This document shows positions 1 to 6,434 of a stretch of 6,605 nucleotides of DNA, one piece after another. Each line of letters begins with the position of its first letter. Within the stretch, counting starts at the first letter, position 1. The position numbers and the translations under genes were made by a program. The notes beneath the pieces were generated by a model, which was not told the origin of the DNA, did no database searches, and saw nothing but the letters and a program-made list of their open reading frames with translations. Source of the stretch: Oscillospiraceae bacterium (lineage in GTDB: Bacteria > Bacillota > Clostridia > Oscillospirales > Acutalibacteraceae); assembly GCA_003517915.1 (NCBI GenBank), contig DOZQ01000143.1, positions 2,683 through 9,287 of the forward strand. Direction: 5' to 3'.

Positions 1-599
1 GCAAACTTCTCGGTGAGCTTCATGATGTAAATGTCAAGCCTCTTGAGCATGGTTTCAGGGCTTGCCCAATCGGGATTCTGGGCATTGTAGACAAAACCGT
101 TGCAGAAGAAGTACATGGGCTGCTGGCCGCCGTGCCAAACCATGACATGACCGCGAATTTTCTTATGCTCATTTTCGGGCAATGTCGCGTTCAGTGTACG
201 AGCGCCCTGCACATAGTTCATCGCCTGAGTGTTCGCGGCAAGCTGCACATCGGTGTTGGCCGCTTCGAGCGCCGCGTCATACTCCGCCTGGGTAATCGTT
301 CCGGACGCAAGCTGCCCGTCCAGCTCCGTTTTCACACTGTTGTAGTTTTGCCTTGAAAGACTGTTGGTATTGCTATTGCCTATCTGGCCGTCCAGCTTCA
401 TGTTGTTTGAGGGGCTGCTGCTGATAAAATGATAATTCTGCTGGTTGCCGCTGTATTGACCGAAATTACCCATCATAAAGTAATCTTCATATTCCCGCCA
501 CAGGGAGGGAAGCTGTAAATTTACCGCCGATGAGGGAAAGGAAAAACAAGTTATCACCAAAATTAACATAAGGGCAAAAGTCAATAAACGCTTTTTCAA
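1..599 (-). CDS. GH10 endo-1,4-beta-xylanase, secreted, N-terminal part (cut by window edge)
   Basis: The first 199 residues are visible; the C-terminal part, including both catalytic glutamates, lies outside the window. Residues 1-25 form a signal peptide (KKR, hydrophobic core, cleavage likely after SSA at 25). Residues 34-68 match the start of the GH10 barrel (YxxYFMMG, then HFISSSPSNNMK, equivalent to the family's HFNSxTxENxMK). The decisive match is residues 147-165: KIRGHVMVWH, corresponding to RGHTLVWH, with His156 at the conserved substrate-binding histidine, followed by YFF. Residues 180-199 (SPETMLKRLDIYIMKLTEKF) match the next barrel helix. GH10 enzymes cut internal beta-1,4 bonds of xylan by a retaining mechanism. 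The start is TTG at 599, chosen because an AAAGGAGGAG site sits 7 nt upstream; an in-frame ATG at 638 lacks such a site. Two oddities: the Glu of ENxMK is Ser64, and about 75 extra residues lie between NNMK and RGH. The gene follows the GH3 gene on the same strand after 214 bases. Confidence 0.88.
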   Translation of the reverse strand, partial: MKKRLLTFALMLILVITCFSFPSSAVNLQLPSLWREYEDYFMMGNFGQYSGNQQNYHFISSSPSNNMKLDGQIGNSNTNSLSRQNYNSVKTELDGQLASGTITQAEYDAALEAANTDVQLAANTQAMNYVQGARTLNATLPENEHKKIRGHVMVWHGGQQPMYFFCNGFVYNAQNPDWASPETMLKRLDIYIMKLTEKF

Positions 600-604
600 A
601 ATTA

Positions 605-614
605 CTCCTCCTTT
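605..614 (-). promoter_or_regulatory. Ribosome binding site of the GH10 gene (decides a TTG start)
   Basis: The minus strand reads AAAGGAGGAG, a near-perfect anti-Shine-Dalgarno match. Its GGAGG lies 7 nt before the TTG at 599. The codon after it begins KKRLLTF, a normal signal-peptide start. This supports TTG over the in-frame ATG at 638, which would put the site inside the coding region. Confidence 0.8.
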
Positions 615-673
615 TAGATATGTCAGATTTGTTTTCATCCTGTGCCTTTTGTTTGATCTATAGCAGCACCTCC

Positions 674-685
674 CCCTACATAGGG
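674..685. repeat. Short palindrome CCCTA-CA-TAGGG in the GH10 leader
   Basis: A perfect 5-bp inverted repeat with a 2-nt centre (CCCTACATAGGG) lies 75 bases before the GH10 start. In the transcript it would be followed by GGGGGAGGTG, a ribosome-binding-site-like run with no usable reading frame after it (GTG CTG CTA TAG). The flanking CACC (667-670) can alternatively pair with GGTG (684-687). It could be a small stem or a protein-binding half-site pair; function is unknown. Confidence 0.35.
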
Positions 686-707
686 TGTTCCCGCACATAT
701 ACGCGCA

Positions 708-735
708 GAGTCGGCACCGGGTAAGCGCCGACCTC
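708..735 (-). promoter_or_regulatory. Hairpin B, alternative to hairpin A
   Basis: In the transcript, GAGGTCGGCGC (735-725) can pair with GTGCCGACTC (717-708) around a 7-nt loop (724-718). This gives 10 pairs including one G-U wobble, with one bulged G at 732. The loop and inner arm are the second strand of hairpin A, so A and B exclude each other. Mutually exclusive stems ahead of a gene are the hallmark of attenuators and some riboswitches, but neither stem has a U-run after it, and no known riboswitch class is recognised here. Confidence 0.4.
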
Positions 736-752
736 AACATACGCTTACCCGG
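717..752 (-). promoter_or_regulatory. Hairpin A, GC-rich 11-bp stem between GH3 and GH10
   Basis: Arms at 717-727 and 742-752 are exact reverse complements (CCGGGTAAGCG and CGCTTACCCGG) around a 14-nt loop. It lies 61 bases past the GH3 stop and 118 bases before the GH10 start. No U-run follows in the transcript direction, so it does not look like a standard Rho-independent terminator. It may protect the upstream or downstream transcript after processing, or serve as a weak terminator, or be an operator in DNA. It shares an arm with hairpin B (708-735), so only one of the two can form at a time. Confidence 0.55.
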
Positions 753-784
753 GCCGCTTCCACACGCCAGGACCTATATTCACT

Positions 785-808
785 AAGAGAAGAAAAGAAA
801 AGGAAAGG
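785..808. other. 24-nt purine/pyrimidine strand-asymmetric tract just after the GH3 stop
   Basis: The plus strand is purine-only for 24 bases (785-808), so the GH3 transcript carries an unbroken C/U tract starting 5 nt after its stop codon. No stem precedes it, so it is not an intrinsic terminator by the usual model. Together with the hairpins at 708-752 it makes up most of the recognisable content of the 600-813 intergenic gap, in which no gene or convincing promoter is seen. Confidence 0.5.
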
Positions 809-813
809 TTTGT

Positions 814-3800
814 TTATTTGTGTACAACAAACGCGTCAATGTCGATTGCGTTGCCGCTGGCCAGAAAATACCTATCCCCGGTAACCCTGATTTCCAGCGT
901 ATGCAGTTCTTCACGATCAAGGCCGGAAACGCTGTAGATGGTTTGGCCATAAGTTTTGTCATAGGTCATGTCAAAAGTATCTACCGTCGTTGTTGTCCCG
1001 TCTATGGTGATGTCGACAATGCCTCTGGACCATGACTTGTAGCCAATCAGATCAATTCCGCTGCCGTAGAATTCCACTGTAATTGTATCGTCTTCTACAC
1101 TTGAGCGCAGCGCGCTGCCACCCGAATAGGCCGCGAAATTGAAGCTCTGCCAGGTGCCAATCTTATTGACCGCCGTGAAGGTCTCTTCATAGCGGATAGT
1201 ATCGGCATAAATAAGGGTTACCGTCGCTGTGGCGTCTCCCACTTTGTAGCTGAAGGTTTCATCTTTCACGCTCATTTTGGTCGGGGTGAAGACGATTTTG
1301 CCGTTTACAATCTCGGCGACGCCGCTCTGAGGCAGATCCTCCTGCACCAGCTCAAGCGTTCCAGACACTTCGCCGTCATTGGCCAAAACATCAATTTCGA
1401 CAGGAGCGTCATTCAGCACAATCGCCTGATCGTCCGTAAGGTTCACTGGCTTTACAAGTTCTCCTGCAATTCCCACCGCATCGATATACACGTTATTGCC
1501 TATCGAGCTCGGGTTTCTTCCAGTGATTACCACCATTACCGTGTGCTCGCCGTATGGAACCGCCGTGCCGCCTACTGCATATTGGAAAGCACCGTCTACG
1601 CCCAGCTGATAGAGATCATACGGTTCTTCGTTCGTCTTGACACCGTCGACATAAATGTCGAACATTCCCTGCGAATAGGATTTATAGCTGAGCAACTCGA
1701 AATAGCTGCCGATAAAGGTAAATGTAAGTGTCTCGCCGACCTTGCTGGCCTGCTTCGCGATATGTCCGGAAAATCGGCCTATCTGAGCGCGGTTGCCCCA
1801 GCCAGAGGAGAAGATAAGATAGTCTTTCTGATTCTCCTCGTAGTATTCGACGGCATACTCAAGCGCGTCTATTACCGCCTGCAGCGCCGCGGTTGCCTGA
1901 TCAACCTCCGACTGCAGTATATCCGCAATGGGCAGCACAGCCTCCGCTTCGGCGATAGCCGGAGCTAAGGTCGCCCAGGTTTCGGGAGTGTACATAGCCT
2001 CAGGCAACGCCTTCGCTTTATCGATCAGTGCCTGCAAAGCTGATTTATCCGCCGGCTTTTTGATATAAATATATTCAAACGTGGTGTTGAATATGGGTGT
2101 TGTGGACTGATTGGTAGTGGCAAACATCTGCAGCTTCATGCCGTCAAGACTTGCGGCCGCGTTTGTTATTGTGCGGATATTTGTAAAGTTCACGCCGTTG
2201 GAGGAAATCGCGCCGGTGATATTTCCGCCGGTTTTGGTAAGCCTCAGCCAAGCGGTCGTGTAATTGAACGCGGTGTGAGTGCCGCTGGAGCCAAAGCTTG
2301 CGGTATACTGATAAGACGGATTTCCGCCGCCGCTGAGCTGAACCAGCTTGAGGTCGGCGCCCGGCTTGTAAAGTCCGATACCGTAGTTCGCGTAGCCGCC
2401 CTGGGTGAGAGGAGAATCGTTTGTGATCTTAGCCGTGATCTCCCAGTCGCCGTCGAGCGAGCCGTTATACTGCAGCATGTTGTTCATGGTCTGAGACGGG
2501 AAGTCATTATTAGCCGCCAAAGCGCTCGCCGGGATAGTCACGCCGTATTCGGCATAGCTCGCGGCATCGGTGCTGTTTAGAATCTCCCAGTCCTCCGGCA
2601 GACTCGTAAAGCGTGTGACATAATCGGGTACAAACGTGATGATAAAGTTGATCGCGCCGGCTCCCGTTCCGAATGTAACCCTCGCGGATTCAAACAGCGC
2701 GTTCGCCTGTGTGACAACCGGCTGCATGTTCGCAATGGTCGATTCCGCGGTTACAACCGGCATGGTGTCTCCGATTACGGTGTAGGTGTAGGATTTGGTC
2801 GCAAAGTTATAATCCGGCAGCGGCTGGCCGTCCACCATGATTGAATAGGCAAGATTCTCATCCGCCTCAAGCTCAAATGAGGTGCTGAGCTGCATGGTGC
2901 TCTTGTAAGCCACCGCAATGTTTACCACCTGCATGCGGTTGATCTTGACGACCGGAGGATAATCAAAGGTCACGGTCATTGCCTGCTCGTCAACCCGCAT
3001 GTTGCTGAGCTGTAGCGGATCGGCCGCAAGCGCGTCAAGCGCTATCGATGCGGTGAAATCGGATATGCTCATCGGAGCATCCGGGAACATGTTCATGGTA
3101 GCCGTGACAGTGCCGTTCGTGGCCTCCAAGCCTACAATCTGCGGTTCGTTATAAATAAAGCGTATAGTGTAATCTCGCGTTGTATCTATATTGGTTACGG
3201 TCACCTTCGCCTCGCCCGGAATCGCGCTGAGCTGGGTGATCGAAACGATTTCGCTGCCTTCCATGGCAGTCGCGGATACGGTGTAATCCGAAGGCTGTGT
3301 GCCTACCGGAACAGAAACGAGATAGCTGCGCGCGCCCGCCTCAAAGCCTTCAACCTCGGTGCCGTTGATTTTAAGGCTCTCAAGCATCGGGCCGTCGCCG
3401 GCTTTTACCAATACTACGAATTCGGCTTCTTCCTCGCTGCCGGTCGCAGTGTCGGTGACCGTGGCGGTGATGGTCGCGACGCCGCTTGTTCTGGTTCTGA
3501 TCACGCCGTCAGTCACAGAAACGACACCGGGACGGTTACTGGTGTATTCAATATCAAAGCGTGAGGGGATTTCGGTGCTCTGACCCTTCATCACATAACC
3601 GTAAAGGGTGTCGTCACTCATGGATATTGTCAGCTGGGGATCAATCGTTTTGCCTAAATCAAAGCAGATGCGGTTGGCTATATCCAGATCCTTGTCGCCG
3701 CTCTGAACAGCCTTCGCGGTAACCACCGATACCTTCGGGGTAAGGGTGCCGGTCACGGCGAAATCTTTGGTCAGTTCAATATCCTTGTGGTCTTTGCCGA

Positions 3801-6315
3801 CCTGAAGCTGATACGCGCCCGCGTATACTTCAAATTTGGAGTTCTCTTCGTTGAAGATAGCCATATCTTCTATGTCAACCTTCAAATTAACCGTAACGGT
3901 TTCGCCCGCCGGGACTTCTACCTTGTCAAAAGCGGCCAAACGCTTGATGGGCATCTGCAGAGCCGCCGGAGCGCCCGGAGTGGCCACATAAAGCTGCACG
4001 ACCTCGGCGCCGTCCATGGGGCCGGTATTTTTAACGTTAACCGAAACATTGACCGTGCCGTTCGCGTCGATGCTGTCATTTGTCAGGCCGTTCACCACGA
4101 GATTAGAATATTCAAAGTTGGTGTAGCTCAAGCCGTAGCCGAACGGATAGCGCAGATTGCCGGAAGCGGCCTCATCGTAATACATGTAGGTACGGCCCTT
4201 GCTTTCGCCGAAGGTATATGTATCCGAAGTGTGGCTAACATTGGATGTGGGAGCATATTCCCAGCGGTCGTCGCCGGGGGTCAGGCGGTAGCTTCTGGTG
4301 CTCGCCATCTGGTTGGCGTTTTCAAACCACACGGTAGAGGTGCGGCCGCTGAAATTCTCTTTGCCCAAAAGTACATCGGCTAAAGCGGTGCCCTTGTTCA
4401 TGCCGTTGTAGCAGCTCCAGATAATGGCGGGGGTGTCGTCGGCAAAGCCACCGATGAAATTGGGGCTGCTGGTTTCCATAACCACGACTGTGTTCGGGTT
4501 TTTCGCGACGATAGCGGCCGCGTTATTACCCTGCACGCCGGGCAGATTCAAACTTGTGCGGTCAACGTCTTCATGCGCGTCGTCGCGATTGGAACCGGCG
4601 TAGAAGATGACCAGATCGGCATCCGCCAAAGAATTGAGCTGATCTTCGGAGATGGCGGTGTTTTTATTGTCAAGACCGATCAGAGATACGTCCGCGTTCG
4701 GATTTTTCGCCAGGATACCGTCGCGGATGCCTTCCCAAGGCCGCACCATTTTTGCTTGGCCGGCGGCACTCATGTTAACCGTATATCCGCCCAAATACTG
4801 GTTTTGGAGGTTGACATAAGGGCTGGCGCCGACTACTACTACTTTATAGTCGCCCTGCGGCACCTGAATCGGAAGAAGGGGTGTTTCTTCTACCGGAGCG
4901 TTTTTAAGAAGCACCAAAGATTCATGTCCCGCTTCAAGCATAAGCTCCAGACGTTCGGGGGTTATGGTGTCCGCGCCGTTGTTTCTCGCGCTGCCGGCAA
5001 GCTGATAGTTCCAGTCCGGGGCATAGTTTTCTGCGATGCGCGCACGGGCATCATTATACCAGCTGACGACGCCGTCTTCAACGTCGAACTCACCAAGCTC
5101 CATACGGGCGGTGAGAAGACGCAGCAGAGACACGTCAACCGAGTTTTCGTCGAAAATACCCGACGGAGTTGTAATGTTCTGGCCTATCGCGGTCGGAACC
5201 ACCGTGCTGTATCTGATGCTGCCGTTGGAGTAGCCGTTGTTGCACTCCAGGTCACCGCCGGCGTTTATGGCCCATGCCACCGTTTCCGGAGCCGTGAGCT
5301 TATGGCCGTCATAAAAGCTTCTCCAGCCGTGGCCGTTTCCGCTCGAGGTCACAGGATCCCGGTCAAAGCCGCTGCCGGCGAACGCCATAGCTACACTGTC
5401 GCAGTCGGCGGTGACATAGCCGCCAAAGCCGAAGGTCTGGCGAAGCAGGGTATCCAGAATGTAGTTGTTGAGGTTGGCCGGAACTTCGTTTACACGGTTG
5501 TAAGCGGCCATAACCGAGGAAACGTCGGTCTGCTCCACAATGAGCCTGTAAACATAGGAATAATATTCCCTGAGTTCTCTTTCACTCATGTTGCTTGTGC
5601 CGTTCAGGCGGTTGGATTCGGAGTTGTTGCCAAGATAATGCTTTATGGTCGAGACTGTTTTAAGGTAGCCGTTCGGGTCAAGGCGTTCGCCCTGCATGTT
5701 CTTGCCTTCCATGCCGTTTACAAACTGGGAGGCTATCATCGCGTTGTGGTAAGGATCCTCGCCGTAGGTTTCGTCGGCGCGTCCCCAGCGCAAATCACGA
5801 AGCAGGTTGACAGTAGGAGAGTAGTAGGTGAGCTCATAGCGGTTGTCACGGGTGACCTCACGGGCCTCGTCGCTGATTTCGGAGGATACCCTGTATGTAA
5901 GCTCGGGGTTCCAAGTGGAGCCCATCGAAAGGCTGATGGGGTATGATGTAGTGTTGTAAATAACCGTCGGGTTCGCACTGGCCTGATGCTGCAAACGGGA
6001 AACACCGTGCAGCGCCTCGTTCCACCAGCCGTACCAGTTCATGCCCAGCTCCGGGATAGCGGGCGAAAATCCGCTGATCATCTGAGAAGCTTTCTGATTA
6101 AGGGTCATGCGCGAAAGCAGATCCGCCGCGCGCTCTTCAAACGAATATGAACGGTCAAGATATATAGGTGTTTCTTCATCAAGCGCCACCACGTCAATCG
6201 GTTCCGCCGCCGAGACTGTCAATCCCGAAATGCCGGCAAAGCCTACGCAAAGGCTTAAAATGAGCACACATGAAAGCGTGCAAAGAAATTTCCTGTAACG
6301 ATGCGTCTTTTCCAT
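814..6315 (-). CDS. Giant secreted multimodular GH3 glycosidase, probable beta-xylosidase (1833 aa)
   Basis: A signal peptide spans 1-36 (VSA|AEP). The GH3 barrel spans about 50-410: RWGRADETYGEDP at 176-188, KH at 225-226, and the nucleophile Asp304 in TADCDS. The second GH3 domain spans about 465-735, with DVDRTSLNLPG at 583-593, Glu582 as the likely acid/base, and FGYGLSYTNFEYSNL at 725-739. A fibronectin-III-like cap follows (768-853). The DCDS and RWGR-ETYGEDP signatures point to beta-xylosidase or arabinofuranosidase rather than beta-glucosidase. The tail reads: Big_2-like (860-970), cadherin-like sandwich (976-1054), beta-rich unknown (1055-1145), second cadherin-like (1150-1230), concanavalin-like sandwich resembling the GH43 C-terminal domain (1233-1420), FIVAR (1421-1487), repeat module 1 (1488-1620), Ig-like with DVLANDG (1621-1703), repeat module 2 (1706-1833). 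Typical GH3 enzymes have 700-900 residues. No dockerin, SLH or LPxTG is visible, so it is probably released or held by carbohydrate binding. The start is ATG at 6315; the frame stays open to a TTG at 6408, but that has no good ribosome site. Exact substrate is uncertain. Confidence 0.92.
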   Translation of the reverse strand: MEKTHRYRKFLCTLSCVLILSLCVGFAGISGLTVSAAEPIDVVALDEETPIYLDRSYSFEERAADLLSRMTLNQKASQMISGFSPAIPELGMNWYGWWNEALHGVSRLQHQASANPTVIYNTTSYPISLSMGSTWNPELTYRVSSEISDEAREVTRDNRYELTYYSPTVNLLRDLRWGRADETYGEDPYHNAMIASQFVNGMEGKNMQGERLDPNGYLKTVSTIKHYLGNNSESNRLNGTSNMSERELREYYSYVYRLIVEQTDVSSVMAAYNRVNEVPANLNNYILDTLLRQTFGFGGYVTADCDSVAMAFAGSGFDRDPVTSSGNGHGWRSFYDGHKLTAPETVAWAINAGGDLECNNGYSNGSIRYSTVVPTAIGQNITTPSGIFDENSVDVSLLRLLTARMELGEFDVEDGVVSWYNDARARIAENYAPDWNYQLAGSARNNGADTITPERLELMLEAGHESLVLLKNAPVEETPLLPIQVPQGDYKVVVVGASPYVNLQNQYLGGYTVNMSAAGQAKMVRPWEGIRDGILAKNPNADVSLIGLDNKNTAISEDQLNSLADADLVIFYAGSNRDDAHEDVDRTSLNLPGVQGNNAAAIVAKNPNTVVVMETSSPNFIGGFADDTPAIIWSCYNGMNKGTALADVLLGKENFSGRTSTVWFENANQMASTRSYRLTPGDDRWEYAPTSNVSHTSDTYTFGESKGRTYMYYDEAASGNLRYPFGYGLSYTNFEYSNLVVNGLTNDSIDANGTVNVSVNVKNTGPMDGAEVVQLYVATPGAPAALQMPIKRLAAFDKVEVPAGETVTVNLKVDIEDMAIFNEENSKFEVYAGAYQLQVGKDHKDIELTKDFAVTGTLTPKVSVVTAKAVQSGDKDLDIANRICFDLGKTIDPQLTISMSDDTLYGYVMKGQSTEIPSRFDIEYTSNRPGVVSVTDGVIRTRTSGVATITATVTDTATGSEEEAEFVVLVKAGDGPMLESLKINGTEVEGFEAGARSYLVSVPVGTQPSDYTVSATAMEGSEIVSITQLSAIPGEAKVTVTNIDTTRDYTIRFIYNEPQIVGLEATNGTVTATMNMFPDAPMSISDFTASIALDALAADPLQLSNMRVDEQAMTVTFDYPPVVKINRMQVVNIAVAYKSTMQLSTSFELEADENLAYSIMVDGQPLPDYNFATKSYTYTVIGDTMPVVTAESTIANMQPVVTQANALFESARVTFGTGAGAINFIITFVPDYVTRFTSLPEDWEILNSTDAASYAEYGVTIPASALAANNDFPSQTMNNMLQYNGSLDGDWEITAKITNDSPLTQGGYANYGIGLYKPGADLKLVQLSGGGNPSYQYTASFGSSGTHTAFNYTTAWLRLTKTGGNITGAISSNGVNFTNIRTITNAAASLDGMKLQMFATTNQSTTPIFNTTFEYIYIKKPADKSALQALIDKAKALPEAMYTPETWATLAPAIAEAEAVLPIADILQSEVDQATAALQAVIDALEYAVEYYEENQKDYLIFSSGWGNRAQIGRFSGHIAKQASKVGETLTFTFIGSYFELLSYKSYSQGMFDIYVDGVKTNEEPYDLYQLGVDGAFQYAVGGTAVPYGEHTVMVVITGRNPSSIGNNVYIDAVGIAGELVKPVNLTDDQAIVLNDAPVEIDVLANDGEVSGTLELVQEDLPQSGVAEIVNGKIVFTPTKMSVKDETFSYKVGDATATVTLIYADTIRYEETFTAVNKIGTWQSFNFAAYSGGSALRSSVEDDTITVEFYGSGIDLIGYKSWSRGIVDITIDGTTTTVDTFDMTYDKTYGQTIYSVSGLDREELHTLEIRVTGDRYFLASGNAIDIDAFVVHK
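817..1200 (-). repeat. C-terminal module, copy 2 (GH3 residues 1706-1833)
   Basis: This is the final domain of the GH3 protein and is homologous to copy 1 at 1456-1854. Shared order: ITVEFYGSGIDLIGYKSWSRGIVDITIDG (here 1745-1773), then a Tyr-rich stretch, then HTLEIRVTG (1805-1813) and IDIDAF (1824-1829). The pattern of beta strands with a vDG turn and an HTl.v.vtG strand suggests a jelly-roll carbohydrate-binding-like fold. I cannot assign it to a numbered CBM family. Confidence 0.7.
1456..1854 (-). repeat. C-terminal module, copy 1 (GH3 residues 1488-1620)
   Basis: Matches copy 2: LTFTFIGSYFELLSYKSYSQGMFDIYVDG (1530-1558) aligns with the equivalent stretch of copy 2, followed by HTVMVVITG (1591-1599) and VYIDAVGI (1609-1616). 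The copies are well diverged in sequence, so the duplication is old. An Ig-like spacer of about 80 residues separates them. The role is inferred to be polysaccharide binding. Confidence 0.7.
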
Positions 6316-6324
6316 TAATTCAAT

Positions 6325-6332
6325 ACCTCCTA
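6325..6332 (-). promoter_or_regulatory. Ribosome binding site of the GH3 gene
   Basis: The minus strand reads TAGGAGGT, with GGAGG 10 nt before the ATG at 6315. The product then opens MEKTHRYRKF with a typical signal peptide. This fixes the start at 6315 and leaves 6316-6434 as a 119-base gap to the rhodanese gene. I see no convincing promoter or terminator in that gap, so read-through from the rhodanese gene is possible. Confidence 0.75.
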
Positions 6333-6434
6333 ATACTTTCCTCAAATCACACTGCCCTACATTAAAACCACAGGAGCTATTCTTTCCTGCGTTTCCTCCT
6401 TTCTTCAATCCCTCTTGTCCTCATGCGGTCACTT

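Noticed and set aside
540..599. Lipoprotein signal in the GH10 leader (VITC, Cys18)
   Set aside because: Thr at -1 is not typical of a lipobox, and a standard signal peptidase I site (SSA) follows at 23-25.
600..638. Alternative GH10 start at ATG 638, 13 codons upstream in frame
   Set aside because: It lacks a good ribosome site and would place the strong AAAGGAGGAG inside the coding sequence.
717..752. Rho-independent terminator after GH3
   Set aside because: The stem is strong but no U-run follows it in the transcript, so it is listed as a hairpin of unknown role.
749..762. CcpA operator (cre)-like sequence TGGAAGCG in the GH3-GH10 gap
   Set aside because: Only the left half fits the consensus; the right half is GC-rich and does not match.
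3787..4383. Plus-strand open frame of 198 codons (and smaller ones at 132, 820, 1543, 2275, 3359, 5036, 6107 on plus and 5736-6005 on minus)
   Set aside because: All overlap the GH3 or GH10 coding regions in other frames and show no family motifs.
4573..5946. Plus-strand open frame of 457 codons
   Set aside because: It lies wholly antisense to the GH3 catalytic core, has no recognisable domain, and is explained by the codon bias of the real gene on the other strand.
6316..6408. Extended GH3 start at TTG 6408, adding 31 residues
   Set aside because: The added segment would precede the signal peptide, and the only purine-rich run upstream is 1 nt from the TTG. The ATG at 6315 has a properly spaced TAGGAGGT.
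6379..6408. Possible promoter TTGAAG, 18 nt, AAGAAT ahead of GH3
   Set aside because: Only 4 of 6 matches in each box; too weak to call in A-rich sequence.
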